Notes: generated from the letters alone by a model not told the origin. A stretch of DNA of 64,000 bases from Actinomadura rudentiformis (GCF_008923185.1 NZ_WBMT01000002.1:434001-498000), one strand, 5' to 3'; counted from the first letter of the stretch, positions 29,095 through 39,213 are shown. Program-made: numbers and translations.

Positions 29095-31788
29095 TCACGA
29101 GAGTTCGTCCTGGATGCTGGAGCGCAGGCGCAAGGCGGCCTCCGCGGCGTCGGTCTCGTTCAGGGACGTGTAACCCTCGATGGCCTCGCCGACGCTGCGC
29201 AGCGCCTCGTCGTAGCGGGAGACGTTCGCGAGCAGGCGCGCCTCGTCGTACGCGACCATCGAGGTCTCCCAGGTCAGCGCAGCCGGGTTGTCAGGCGGCA
29301 GCTCTTTCAAGCCGGCACGGGCCCGCTCCATCTCGGCCAGGGCCTCGTCCTCTCGGCCGCTCCACAGATGACAGAGGGCGCCGCGCCGACGTGTCCGGAC
29401 GACGCCGTAGGGATTCCCGGCCTTGGCGAAGGCGTCGGCGGACTCGGCGAACCGCTCCGCCGCCAGCGCGTCCTTGTCCAGGCCGGTGAGGACCTCGGCG
29501 GCCGTCTCCAGCAGCTGCGCGGCGGCACCGGGTTCGTCGTCCTCGCGTGCCAGTTCCGTGAAGAGCTCGGCGGCCTGCGGCTCGCCGAGCTCTCGCTGGG
29601 AGTGGGCGAGAATGAAGCGGAGGCGGCGTTCGGCCGCGCTGTCGTCCAGCTGGGCGAGCATCGGGGCCGCTTCCTCGGCGACTTCGGCGGCCTCGAAATG
29701 CCGTCCGGTCGTGTAGTAGGCCGCCGCCAGCTCCACCCGCGCGTGGGCGGCCTGGGCGTGCGCCCCTTCGGCGGTGAACCCGGCCACCGCCTCCACCAGG
29801 TCCGCGACCGCGTCCGCCGCGCGCTCGTGCGACAGCAGGAGCCTGCCGCGCTCGGCGTGCGCGGCCAGGCGGAGCATGGGCAGCACGGCGTTCGCCAGCG
29901 TCTCATCGAACGCCGCGAGCGCTTCGTCCAGGCCCGCCGGGTCGTGCGAAAGCAGCTGCCCGAGCATGAAGGCCGCCTCGGCAAGCGGGTCGCGGTCGGC
30001 GACGGTCCGCAGCGCGTCGCAGGCCCGCCGTAGCGCGGCCACGGCTTCCTCGTGGCGGCCGAGATGTGCCAGTGCCCGGGCCCGGTTGAGCTCCACGTTG
30101 CCGATGTCGTGCGGCTCGTCCGGTGTGAGATCGGCGAGCACCGCGATCGTTTCCTCTGGACTGCCCGACTCCAGATGGTGGCCGCTGAGCCGAAGGCGTG
30201 CGGTCAGGGCGCGCCGCGTTCCCGGCGCGTGCTCGTCCAGGTAGGCCACCGCTGTGGTGAGCAGCGGAACGCCCTCGTCGGGCTGGCCCAGCCCCATGAG
30301 GGCACCACCGATGCGGCTGAGGACGGAGTGCTGGAGAACGGGATCTCCGGCCTCCGCATACAACTCCGCGGCCCGCCACCACTCGGCCAGCCCGGCCTCG
30401 GCCTCACCGCTCATGAGCAGTTCGAGGCCGCGCCCGTCGGCGCGTTGCGCGCTCTGTCCCGTGGTCAGGACGGCATCCGTGGCGGCCAGGACCTCGTCGA
30501 AGCGGTGCCAGGCCGCCCGGGCGGAGTCCAGGTCACGGGCCTGCCATCGTTCGTCGGCCGCCGCCAGGAGCGCGTCGAGATCATCGACGTCCGAATAGTC
30601 CGCGGCGGGGCGGCGGTCGGGCGCGACGGCCTCGGTCGATGTCATGACTTGAGGGGGCGTCGCGGTGGTGGGGCGGCGGTCGTGCGCGGTCAGCGGCAGG
30701 TGATCGACGATCGGGCCGGCGGCGAGGATCTCCCGTACGAGGTCCCCCTGGTACGTGGTGCCGTTGCGGGCGTCGAAGCGCGCCGCGAGCTGCGTGGCCT
30801 GCTCGGTCAGCTCGGCCCGCAGTTCGGCGGCGGACACGTCCGCGGCCTTCCGATCGCCGTGCGCGGGACGGCGGAGCGAGACCTCGCCGCCATGGCCGGT
30901 CTCGTCGAGCCGCCGCAGCAGCAGTGCCGACGCGGCGGCGAACCGCATCGCCGAGTGCGGGCTGGGTGCCCGGTCCAGCCAGCCCAGGTGACGCTGGAGG
31001 ATCTCCAGCCCTCGTGGCTCGTTGCCGGTCTGCGCGCAGAACTCGATGTGCTCGGCGATGTCGGCGAAGTCCGCGATGTTGGACCGCATGATCCGGTAGC
31101 CGCGGCGGTGCGCATCCCGTGCGTCCTCCACGCGGCCCGTACGGAGATAGACGGGCAGCAGCGCGGTGAGGATGCCCTGCGGCTGTTCGGTGCAGTTGAG
31201 CTCGGCGCTCAGCACGGGCGCCGCGATGGCCAGCGCCTCCTCGTCCCGCTCCCGGCTCGCGAGGTGGTAGACCATCCCGGTCGGGTCGCAGCCCGCGCAG
31301 TCCGACAGCTCGTCGCGCGGCGCCGCACGCCACCGCGCGTACCACTCGTCGGCCGCGCCGGCATCGCCCACATGGCGCGCCACAGCGTGCCGGTAGTGGT
31401 ACACCGCCTGCAGGCTGTGGCCGCCGAGCAGGTAACGGCGCTCCATCTCGTCCAGGATCGCGTACGTCCGGTCCAGCGGGATCTCGGGGAAGAGGGTGAG
31501 CGAGTTGACCATCCACTTGATCTGCCAGAGCAGCCGGGCCCCCTCGTCGAACCGGCCGGGGTCCCGGTCATGGTCGGCCAGGCAGCGGCTGAACGTGGTG
31601 AACGCCTTCGCCGGCTCCCCGCCGTACTGGTAGGCGGTGGTCAGCTCCATCCGTACCCGGAACGCCAGCTCCGGTTCGCCCGCGGCCTCCGCCTGCCGCA
31701 GGGCGTCCTCCACGAGGACCGTTTTGGCCTCGCCGTACGGGAGCTCCCCAGCCCGCGCCATCAGGTCGTAGACGTGGTCAACGCTCAC
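29095..31788 (-). CDS. Large TPR-repeat protein coupled to the HSP90-family gene
   Basis: An 897-residue cytoplasmic protein made almost wholly of TPR-like helical hairpins; examples are EEAVAALRRACDALRTV and HFEAAEVAEEAAPMLAQL. A conserved-looking DCAGCDPTGMVYH motif lies at 163-173, and a linker rich in Pro/Thr separates an N-terminal (1-335) from a C-terminal (375-897) solenoid. No catalytic domain is evident. GTG at 31788 overlaps the HSP90 stop as GTGA; apparent coding upstream of this is only the shadow of the HSP90 gene. The pairing suggests it is the partner or adaptor of that ATPase (inference). Confidence 0.88.
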   Translation of the reverse strand: MSVDHVYDLMARAGELPYGEAKTVLVEDALRQAEAAGEPELAFRVRMELTTAYQYGGEPAKAFTTFSRCLADHDRDPGRFDEGARLLWQIKWMVNSLTLFPEIPLDRTYAILDEMERRYLLGGHSLQAVYHYRHAVARHVGDAGAADEWYARWRAAPRDELSDCAGCDPTGMVYHLASRERDEEALAIAAPVLSAELNCTEQPQGILTALLPVYLRTGRVEDARDAHRRGYRIMRSNIADFADIAEHIEFCAQTGNEPRGLEILQRHLGWLDRAPSPHSAMRFAAASALLLRRLDETGHGGEVSLRRPAHGDRKAADVSAAELRAELTEQATQLAARFDARNGTTYQGDLVREILAAGPIVDHLPLTAHDRRPTTATPPQVMTSTEAVAPDRRPAADYSDVDDLDALLAAADERWQARDLDSARAAWHRFDEVLAATDAVLTTGQSAQRADGRGLELLMSGEAEAGLAEWWRAAELYAEAGDPVLQHSVLSRIGGALMGLGQPDEGVPLLTTAVAYLDEHAPGTRRALTARLRLSGHHLESGSPEETIAVLADLTPDEPHDIGNVELNRARALAHLGRHEEAVAALRRACDALRTVADRDPLAEAAFMLGQLLSHDPAGLDEALAAFDETLANAVLPMLRLAAHAERGRLLLSHERAADAVADLVEAVAGFTAEGAHAQAAHARVELAAAYYTTGRHFEAAEVAEEAAPMLAQLDDSAAERRLRFILAHSQRELGEPQAAELFTELAREDDEPGAAAQLLETAAEVLTGLDKDALAAERFAESADAFAKAGNPYGVVRTRRRGALCHLWSGREDEALAEMERARAGLKELPPDNPAALTWETSMVAYDEARLLANVSRYDEALRSVGEAIEGYTSLNETDAAEAALRLRSSIQDELS

Positions 31789-33665
31789 GGCGTGGCCTCC
31801 GGGTCGTGCACGGCCCAGTCCAGCAGACCGAGGAACGAGCGGTTCAGGACGGCGGTGTCGGCGGCGCGCAGGGGATGATGGCCGAGCAGCAGCGCCTGGC
31901 CGTACAGCGCCTGGACCGCCAGCTCGATCAGCCCCTCCTCGGCGGGACCCGGTCCGGCCGCGCCCGAAGCGGCCGGGGGCGGCGCACCGGGTTTGATCAT
32001 GGTGACGCGGCGGGTGAGGGGGTTGCGATGGTTGAGGACCAGCTGCGGGCGGTCCCGTTCGACCGCGTCGTTCATCGCGCCCAACACGTCGTTCCAGAGG
32101 TCGTCGGCCAGTTCCCGGGCCTCCTCCAGCTCCGCCTGGTGCCGGGCCGCGCGGCTGGTGAGGTAGAGCGCGGGCAGCGACGGCGGATCGAAGTCGCGCA
32201 GGACCACTTCGCAGCCGAGCCGGTCGACGGCCCTCTGCGCAGCGGCGAGGAACGGCCGCAGCGCGAGTTCCGTGCCCGGATCGAGCACCCCGAAATGGGT
32301 GGTCAGCTCGGCCGGGTCGAGACGACGCAGCGCCACGTCCGGATCGATGTCCGGAAGCCGCTCGATGATCTCGGTGTCGTGGACGTAGCCGCCGTTCACC
32401 AGCCCGACGCCCTGCGCGGCGGAGACCGCCGACAACCGCCGGAACTCCTCCACGTTGGTGGTGTACCGGCCGCCGGCGTGCCGCTTGCGGAACTCCGCCA
32501 GCGTCATCGGCCCGGCGGAGGTCTCGAACTCCAGCCAGCGGTCGACGATGCGCAGCATGTCGTCGTCGTGCACCGCCATCGCCTTGACGCCGAGCTGGTG
32601 CAGGCGCAGGAAACCGCGGAGCCGTGCCGGATCGGTCTCCGACAGCCGGACGAGCCACTGGCGCAGTTGCTCGCCCAGCGCATCCCGGGTCGCTTCCAGC
32701 AGTTCGTCCTCGTACAGCGCCTCGCGGCTGGCGGTCGGGCGCAGCTCCCCCGCGTCCACCACACAGCGCACGAAGAACGCCCACTCGGGCAGCAGTCCCT
32801 CGACGTTCTCGGCCAGCAACATCCGCTTGAGGTAGACGCGGTGCGCGGCGCGGGCACTCGGCGTGACGGGTTGCGGAAGGACGAAGGCGACGCCGGTGAG
32901 GCCGGCCTCGGGCACGTTGAGCTCGATCACGTCGAACGGCTCGAATCCGTACAGATCGCGGCAGTAGGCGTCGAGCGCCCGGCGGCGACGCGCCGGATCG
33001 GGGTACGCCGCCTGCCAGGGCGGCCCGTCCCCGGTGATCGCCGCACCGTCCACGGTGAGCTCGACCGGCAGCAGCGAGCCGTACGCGCGGGCCAGCTCGG
33101 CGACGGTGGCCGGGGCGAGCAGGTCGGCGGAGCCTGGGCGGGGACGCAGAGTGACGGTGGTGCCGGGCTCGTCGCGTTCACCGGGCTCGACCTGGTAGCG
33201 GCCGTCTGCGAAGCCGGTCCACTTCACGGCCGTCCCGGTCGTGCTTCTGGCCGACCGGGTCACGACCTCGATCTCGTCGGCGACGAGGAACGCCGAGAGC
33301 AGGCCGATCCCGAACTGGCCGAGGAAGTCGTGCCGGGCGAAGCCCAGCTCGTCCCGCTTGGACGAACGGCCGATCGTGGCGAGCAGCCGGTGGACCTCGT
33401 CCTCGGTGAGACCGATCCCGTCGTCATGGACCCGCAGCAGACCGTCGCGAGTCTCGACGGCGACCGTGCCGCCGGCTTCGCCGCGAGCTGTGTCACTTGT
33501 GGGGGGACGACCCCCCACACCCCCCGGAGCGGCTTCGCCGCGGGCTGTGATCGCGTCCACCGCGTTCTGCAGGAGCTCCCGCAGGTAGACCCGGGGACTG
33601 GAGTACAGATGCCGGCTGAGCAGGTCCACCACGCCACGTAGATCGACTTGAAACGCCTGCTCCAC
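31785..33665 (-). CDS. HSP90-family (HtpG-like) ATPase
   Basis: A 626-residue GHKL ATPase of the HSP90 family. N-terminal motifs: ELLQNAVDAI (30-39, catalytic Glu30 and Mg-binding Asn34), DDGIGL (81-86) and GQFGIGLLSAF (116-126). The middle domain shows VYLKRMLLAENVEGLLPEWAFFVRCVVDAGELRPTASRE, the standard HtpG segment with the ATP-sensing Arg region. Middle and C-terminal parts are diverged from classical HtpG and no MEEVD tail exists. Residues 41-66 are an insert encoded by a duplicated segment carrying the dispersed palindrome. GTG at 33665 follows GGGAGGAC. The TPR gene overlaps its stop codon. Confidence 0.9.
   Translation of the reverse strand: MEQAFQVDLRGVVDLLSRHLYSSPRVYLRELLQNAVDAITARGEAAPGGVGGRPPTSDTARGEAGGTVAVETRDGLLRVHDDGIGLTEDEVHRLLATIGRSSKRDELGFARHDFLGQFGIGLLSAFLVADEIEVVTRSARSTTGTAVKWTGFADGRYQVEPGERDEPGTTVTLRPRPGSADLLAPATVAELARAYGSLLPVELTVDGAAITGDGPPWQAAYPDPARRRRALDAYCRDLYGFEPFDVIELNVPEAGLTGVAFVLPQPVTPSARAAHRVYLKRMLLAENVEGLLPEWAFFVRCVVDAGELRPTASREALYEDELLEATRDALGEQLRQWLVRLSETDPARLRGFLRLHQLGVKAMAVHDDDMLRIVDRWLEFETSAGPMTLAEFRKRHAGGRYTTNVEEFRRLSAVSAAQGVGLVNGGYVHDTEIIERLPDIDPDVALRRLDPAELTTHFGVLDPGTELALRPFLAAAQRAVDRLGCEVVLRDFDPPSLPALYLTSRAARHQAELEEARELADDLWNDVLGAMNDAVERDRPQLVLNHRNPLTRRVTMIKPGAPPPAASGAAGPGPAEEGLIELAVQALYGQALLLGHHPLRAADTAVLNRSFLGLLDWAVHDPEATP
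33473..33549. repeat. 20-bp direct repeat pair flanking a palindrome inside the HSP90 gene
   Basis: CGGCTTCGCCGCGAGCTGTG (33473-33492) and the same with one mismatch (33530-33549) lie 57 bp apart, so the duplication is 19 codons and in frame. Between them lies the GGGGGGACGACCCCCC palindrome (33501-33516). The protein reads TARGEA twice. Confidence 0.85.
33501..33516. repeat. Dispersed 16-bp palindrome, copy 2
   Basis: GGGGGGACGACCCCCC, followed by ACACCCCCCGGAGC; the copy at 40937-40952, read on its gene's strand, is followed by the similar AGGGCCCCCCGGGGC. Confidence 0.8.
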
Positions 33666-33810
33666 CCGTTCGTCCTCCCGGCGACCGCCGCCACCCTCGG
33701 TACGCGTAACGGCTGACCCGTCACCTTATCGAGTGCTTGCGGGGCATCCCCGACATTTACGGCACCGTGGCGTCGGCCGGAAACCGGCAAGGGGTCCTCC
33801 GGAAAGCCGG

Positions 33811-33839
33811 CGAGCCCCGGGCCGCCGGCCCGGGGCTCG
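33811..33839 (-). terminator. Terminator after mdh
   Basis: Perfect 13-bp stem CGAGCCCCGGGCC (33811-33823) and GGCCCGGGGCTCG (33827-33839) with a 3-base loop, 17 bases past the mdh stop. No long T-run follows, as usual in such high-GC genomes. The rest of 33666-33855 shows nothing clear. Confidence 0.75.
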
Positions 33840-33855
33840 CGTCACATCGGATCGC

Positions 33856-35157
<1,302 letters not shown>

Positions 35158-36381
35158 TCAGTTCTCGTTGATCTTCTTCTGGAGGTTGACGTCCAGCGCG
35201 TGCAGGAACTCCTGCGTGGTCAGGAACGGCGTCTCTGAGCCCACCAGGAGCGCGAGGTCCTTGGTCATCTGGCCGTTCTCGACGGTCTCGACGCAGACCT
35301 GCTCCAGCTTGTTGGCGAACTCCGTGACCTCGGGCTGGTTGTCGAGCTTGCCGCGGTGGGCCAGGCCCCGGGTCCACGCGAAGATGGACGCGATGGGGTT
35401 GGTGGAGGTCGGCTTGCCCTGCTGGTGCTGCCGGTAGTGGCGGGTCACCGTGCCGTGCGCGGCCTCGGCCTCGACGGTCCGGCCGTCCGGGGTCATGAGC
35501 ACCGAGGTCATCAGGCCGAGGGAGCCGAAGCCCTGCGCCACGGTGTCGGACTGGACGTCGCCGTCGTAGTTCTTGCACGCCCAGACGTAGCCGCCCTCCC
35601 ACTTGAGGGAGGCGGCGACCATGTCGTCGATGAGCCGGTGCTCGTAGGTGAGCCCCTTGGCCTCGAAGTCGGCCTTGAACTCGGCGTCGAAGATCTCCTG
35701 GAACACGTCCTTGAACATGCCGTCGTAGGCCTTGAGGATCGTGTTCTTGGTCGACATGTAGACCGGGTAGTCCCGGGACAGGCCGTACCGGAACGATGCG
35801 CGCGCGAAGTCCTCGATGGACTTGCGGAAGTTGTACATCGACAGCGCGACGCCGCCACCCTCGGGGTAGTCCGCGACGTGGAACTCCATGGGCTCGGAGC
35901 CGTCCTCCGGCGTGAACGTCACCGTGAGCTTGCCCGGGCCGGGAACCTTGAAGTCGGTCGCGCGGTACTGGTCACCGAACGCGTGACGGCCGACCACGAT
36001 GGGCTTGGTCCAGCCCGGAACGAGCCGGGGGACGTTCTGCATGATGATCGGCTCGCGGAAGATGACGCCGCCGAGGATGTTGCGGATCGTTCCATTGGGG
36101 GAACGCCACATCTTCTTGAGGCCGAACTCCTCCACCCGGGCCTCGTCGGGCGTGATCGTGGCGCACTTCACACCGACGCCGTGCTGCTTGATCGCATTCG
36201 CGGCGTCAATGGTGACCTGGTCGTCCGTGGCGTCACGGTGCTCGATCCCGAGGTCGTAGTACTTCAGGTCCACGTCAAGGTAGGGCAGGATCAACTGGTC
36301 CTTGATGAACTCCCAGATGATCCGCGTCATTTCGTCGCCGTCGAGTTCGACGACGGGGCCCGCTACTTTGATCTTGGGCAT
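35158..36381 (-). CDS. icd: NADP-dependent isocitrate dehydrogenase
   Basis: A 407-residue homodimeric IDH of the eukaryote-like type II, converting isocitrate to 2-oxoglutarate with NADPH. Typical segments: [14 protein letters not shown], the SPNGTIRN substrate loop, [14 protein letters not shown], the NYDGDVQSD metal segment, and [31 protein letters not shown]. Length and ends match the family. DUF3017 lies upstream on the same strand; two palindromes in the gap may control it. Confidence 0.96.
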   Translation of the reverse strand: MPKIKVAGPVVELDGDEMTRIIWEFIKDQLILPYLDVDLKYYDLGIEHRDATDDQVTIDAANAIKQHGVGVKCATITPDEARVEEFGLKKMWRSPNGTIRNILGGVIFREPIIMQNVPRLVPGWTKPIVVGRHAFGDQYRATDFKVPGPGKLTVTFTPEDGSEPMEFHVADYPEGGGVALSMYNFRKSIEDFARASFRYGLSRDYPVYMSTKNTILKAYDGMFKDVFQEIFDAEFKADFEAKGLTYEHRLIDDMVAASLKWEGGYVWACKNYDGDVQSDTVAQGFGSLGLMTSVLMTPDGRTVEAEAAHGTVTRHYRQHQQGKPTSTNPIASIFAWTRGLAHRGKLDNQPEVTEFANKLEQVCVETVENGQMTKDLALLVGSETPFLTTQEFLHALDVNLQKKINEN

Positions 36382-36457
36382 GCTGTTGCTGTCCCTTTCC
36401 TACACCGGCCAGCAGTCCTTGTAAGGCTCAACTGGTCAGGCTATCCGAGCGCCAACA

Positions 36458-36508
36458 GAGGTCTAGACCTCGCCCCGGCCTTTTGGACCATTCACTCCAT
36501 AGTGGAGT
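36458..36508. promoter_or_regulatory. Two perfect palindromes upstream of icd
   Basis: GAGGTCTAGACCTC (36458-36471) is a perfect 14-bp palindrome 77 bp upstream of icd. ACTCCATAGTGGAGT (36494-36508, 6-bp arms) touches the DUF3017 stop codon and could be that gene's hairpin terminator. An operator role for the first is inferred. Confidence 0.4.
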
Positions 36509-36822
36509 TAATCGGGCACGACCCAGGCGACCACGGCGATGGCCACGGCGAAGCCCGTCATCGTGGCCACGTCCATCCACTTCTTGCGGGTCTCGAGCAT
36601 CCCGACCTGGCTCGGGGGGAGCACCAGCCGGGCGAGCGCGCCGAAGAGGACGGCGGCGGCCATCAACCCCGACCCCTTGCGGAAGTAGTTGAACGAGCAC
36701 AGCACCAGAGCGCCCGCCACCCCACAGAGAACGATCATGTAGGGCAGCTGTCCCAGCCAGTGCGGCGTGGCGCCGCGCCGCTTGGGTGCTCTCCGCCGGC
36801 GCCGGTGCAGCTCCGTGCTCAT
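36508..36822 (-). CDS. DUF3017 family membrane protein
   Basis: A 104-residue protein: a basic Arg-rich N-terminus, then three hydrophobic helices with the family pattern (LPYMIVLCGVAGALVLCSFNYFRKGSGLMAAAVLFGALARLVLPPSQVGMLETRKKWMDVATM). DUF3017 is actinobacterial, often near folD, as here; its role is unknown. The ATG at 36822 is the only sensible start. Confidence 0.85.
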   Translation of the reverse strand: MSTELHRRRRRAPKRRGATPHWLGQLPYMIVLCGVAGALVLCSFNYFRKGSGLMAAAVLFGALARLVLPPSQVGMLETRKKWMDVATMTGFAVAIAVVAWVVPD

Positions 36823-37123
36823 GGCCTCGCTCTGCGTGTCGGGGCGAACGTTCCGTCAGAACTCACGTTAGCCGCAACCAGCGGCTCTCATGACCGCTCC
36901 GACGGGACCGGGTTTCGGTGCGGCATCTCCGGATATTTCTGACGTCCGGCGGCCCCATCCCGGGAAACACTCACCGGAGAGCTGATACAGGTGGGGTCCG
37001 ATACGTGTGGATGGACACGAAAAGCCTTGTGCCACAGTCCCTACTCGCCAGTAGGAGGGTGTGACTCCGGGGCGCCCGGGTAACCCGGCAGACAGGGGTC
37101 GCTAACTAGCTGGGAGGACTGCC
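36823..37123. promoter_or_regulatory. Divergent region with structured leader of the FHA gene
   Basis: A 301-bp gap between divergent DUF3017 and FHA genes. Near the FHA gene are a hairpin CCTACT/AGTAGG (37040-37055) and another, CCGGG-TAA-CCCGG (37076-37088), followed by GGGAGG before the GTG start. The leader looks folded but matches no riboswitch I know. No firm -35/-10 was identified. Confidence 0.35.
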
Positions 37124-37855
37124 GTGGAGGGGCCGTTCATGCGGATCGAGGACAGCGGGCTGGTGATGCCGCTGCGCCCCGACGTCACGACGGTCGGGAG
37201 AGGACGAGGAGTGGACATTCGCCTCGACGACCCGAGTGTGTCCCGATTGCACGCAGAGATCGTTCGGCGCGGCCCGTACGTATACGTGGTCGACATGGGG
37301 CTGTCACGGAACGGCACCCGCGTCAACGGCCGGCCGATCGCCCGCCGCGTACTGGAGGACGGCGACGTCGTGAGCTTCGGCACGGCGCGCTGCCGGATGG
37401 GGGGAATCCCCCGCGAGGAGGTCGATCCCGACGTCGAGCTGCGGCGCGCCGTGGCACCCGAACTCACCCGCCGAGAGGTCGATGTCCTGACCTCGCTCTG
37501 CCGGCCCGCCCTTTCGGACGAGGCCTTCGTCGCCCCCGCCACCGCGAGGGAGATCGCCGCCGACCTGGTCGTGACCGAAGCCGCGGTCAAGCAGCACCTG
37601 CTGCGGCTCTATCAGAAGTTCCGCATCCCCGAGGGCGCCAACCGCCGTACGCGGCTGGCCAACGAGGTCATCGCGATGGGCCTCGTCCGGCCGCTGCCCC
37701 CGGTGCACGTCCCCCAGCAGAACCGGCCGCCACTGGACGGCCAGGGGCCGGGGGGAGTACGACGCGCGGCGCCGCCGGGCGGCAACCACGCGACAGGGCA
37801 CCCAGCGGGCCCGCGCGGACCGGCCACCAGTACTGCCGGCCGCAGGGCAAGCTGA
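37124..37855 (+). CDS. FHA domain protein with LuxR-like helix-turn-helix
   Basis: A 243-residue predicted signalling protein. Residues 12-85 are an FHA domain (TVGRGRGVDIRLDDPSVSRLHAEIV then LSRNGTRVNG), which binds phosphothreonine peptides. Residues 110-190 hold a LuxR/sigma-region-4-like HTH: LTRREVDVLTSL, ATAREIAADLVVTEAAVKQHLLRLYQKF. The last 50 residues are Pro/Gly-rich. It therefore probably links Ser/Thr kinase signalling to DNA binding, though no kinase gene is in the window. GTG start with GGGAGG upstream. Confidence 0.85.
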   Translation: MEGPFMRIEDSGLVMPLRPDVTTVGRGRGVDIRLDDPSVSRLHAEIVRRGPYVYVVDMGLSRNGTRVNGRPIARRVLEDGDVVSFGTARCRMGGIPREEVDPDVELRRAVAPELTRREVDVLTSLCRPALSDEAFVAPATAREIAADLVVTEAAVKQHLLRLYQKFRIPEGANRRTRLANEVIAMGLVRPLPPVHVPQQNRPPLDGQGPGGVRRAAPPGGNHATGHPAGPRGPATSTAGRRAS

Positions 37856-37861
37856 CGTGAT

Positions 37862-37907
37862 CTGCGGCCGTCCCCACGGCAGCGCAAAAACCCGGGGACG
37901 GCCGCAG
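37862..37907 (+). terminator. Terminator after the FHA gene
   Basis: Perfect 14-bp stem CTGCGGCCGTCCCC (37862-37875) and GGGGACGGCCGCAG (37894-37907), starting 6 bases past the stop codon. Confidence 0.75.
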
Positions 37908-37910
37908 GAA

Positions 37911-37967
37911 CCGCCCGTCGTGGTCACGCGGACGAGCCCGGCTCGCTCGCGTGACCACGGCGGGCGG
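37911..37967 (-). terminator. Second long hairpin, folD side
   Basis: Arms of 20 bp (37911-37930 and 37948-37967) with a single G-T mismatch, and a loop that itself contains a small CGAG/CTCG stem. It starts 3 bases after the first hairpin and lies 32 bases from the folD stop, so it likely ends the folD message. Confidence 0.7.
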
Positions 37968-37999
37968 CCCCGTGTTCAGCGCCTTCACCCCGCATCGGG

Positions 38000-38854
38000 T
38001 CAAGCGTGAAGGGTGCTCTCCGCCGCTTCCACCACGTTGGCCAGGAGCATCGCGCGGGTCATGGGGCCCACGCCGCCGGGGTTGGGGGCCACCCAGGCGG
38101 CCACGTCGCGGACGGATTCGGCCACGTCACCGGCGAGCTTGCCGTCGACGCGGGAGACGCCGACGTCCAGAACGGCGGCACCCGGCTTGATCATGTCGCC
38201 GGTGATGAGACCGGGCACGCCGGCGGCGGCCACCACGATGTCGGCGTTGCGGACGTGGGCGGCCAGGTCCCGGGTGCCGGTGTGGCAGAGGGTCACGGTC
38301 GCGTTCTCGCTGCGGCGGGTCAGCAGGAGGCCCAGCGGGCGGCCGACCGTGACGCCACGGCCGATCACCGTGACGTCGGCGCCGCGCAGCGGCACCTCGA
38401 AGCGGCGCAGGAGGGCCACGATGCCCTTGGGCGTGCACGGCAGCGGGGCCGCCTCCATTAGGACGAGGCGGCCCAGGTTGACCGGCTGGAGGCCGTCGGC
38501 GTCCTTGGCCGGGTCGATCATCTCCAGCACGCGCTGCTCGTTCAAACCCTTGGGCAGCGGCAGTTGAACGATGTAGCCGGTGCACGCGGGGTCGGCGTTC
38601 AGCTCGGTTACGGCCCGTTCGACGTCCTCCTGGGAGGCGTCGGCGGGCAGGTCGCGGCGGATGCTCTGGATGCCGACCTCGGCGCAGTCGCGGTGCTTCA
38701 TGGTGACGTAGGCGTGGCTGCCGGGGTCGTCGCCGACCAGCACGGTGCCGAGCCCGACCGATACGCCGCGGTCGCGCAGCGCCTCGACGCGGACCTTGAG
38801 GTCGGCGCGGATCTCCGCGGCCGTGGCCTTGCCGTCCAGGACCTGTGCCGTCAT
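38000..38854 (-). CDS. folD: Methylenetetrahydrofolate dehydrogenase/cyclohydrolase
   Basis: A 284-residue bifunctional enzyme linking 5,10-methylene- and 10-formyl-THF. Catalytic Tyr and Lys lie in [17 protein letters not shown] (near residue 50); [24 protein letters not shown], the NADP loop [16 protein letters not shown] and [19 protein letters not shown] are all standard. 10-formyl-THF is the donor for PurN and PurH, whose genes lie just upstream on the same strand. Confidence 0.96.
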   Translation of the reverse strand: MTAQVLDGKATAAEIRADLKVRVEALRDRGVSVGLGTVLVGDDPGSHAYVTMKHRDCAEVGIQSIRRDLPADASQEDVERAVTELNADPACTGYIVQLPLPKGLNEQRVLEMIDPAKDADGLQPVNLGRLVLMEAAPLPCTPKGIVALLRRFEVPLRGADVTVIGRGVTVGRPLGLLLTRRSENATVTLCHTGTRDLAAHVRNADIVVAAAGVPGLITGDMIKPGAAVLDVGVSRVDGKLAGDVAESVRDVAAWVAPNPGGVGPMTRAMLLANVVEAAESTLHA

Positions 38855-39001
38855 TGGTTCCTCCGCGTGCTCAGGGGCCCGTACACCCAGGCGCGCGGTG
38901 TGCGGACCGTCCTTCGCTCCCCGGTGGTCGAATCCACCTTGACTGCGCCAGTCGCGTTCGCCCCATGCTATCGACGGATCGAACGGGGGCGGGCCTGCCG
39001 C

Positions 39002-39053
39002 GGTCAGTCCTGATCGGGGCGGCCCGGCGCGGGTCAGTCCTGGTCGGGGCGGC
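39002..39053. repeat. 30-bp-spaced direct repeat at the 3' end of the small membrane gene
   Basis: GGTCAGTCCTGATCGGGGCGG at 39002-39022 and the same with one mismatch at 39032-39052. The second copy contains the gene's last codons and stop; the first is an extra copy downstream, including a duplicate stop codon. Confidence 0.75.
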
Positions 39054-39213
39054 TGCGCCAGGCGATCAGGCGGTCGGTGCCGTGCCAGCCGAGCTGCGCG
39101 GCCAGAACGGCGGCGAGGAAGGCGGCGACGAGGCCGATCACCTGACGGGACTCCATCAGCAGGGATGCCGTCTGCACGACGTTCCCCAGGATGAGAGTGG
39201 CCAGGAAGTCCAT
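39034..39213 (-). CDS. Small membrane protein, family not recognised
   Basis: A 59-residue protein with two hydrophobic stretches (residues 3-19 and 25-42) and a charged C-terminus [12 protein letters not shown]. The ATG at 39213 has a strong AGGAGG 5 bases upstream, which is the main reason for accepting it. It lies between purH and folD on their strand. I recognise no family; it may be a small inner-membrane protein co-expressed with purine synthesis. Confidence 0.65.
   Translation of the reverse strand: MDFLATLILGNVVQTASLLMESRQVIGLVAAFLAAVLAAQLGWHGTDRLIAWRSRPDQD

Noticed and set aside
31789..32784. Upstream extension of the TPR gene into the HSP90 gene
   Set aside because: The sequence is Arg/Pro-rich shadow of HSP90 codons; the GTGA overlap gives a proper start at 31788.
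29095..33665. Calling the HSP90-TPR pair a defence system
   Set aside because: No nuclease, protease or nucleotide-signalling domain was seen, and the neighbours are metabolic genes; left as an open question in the findings.
36960..37123. Riboswitch (cyclic dinucleotide or cobalamin class) before the FHA gene
   Set aside because: Some local likeness to conserved boxes, but the needed paired elements are not all present; kept only as a structured leader.
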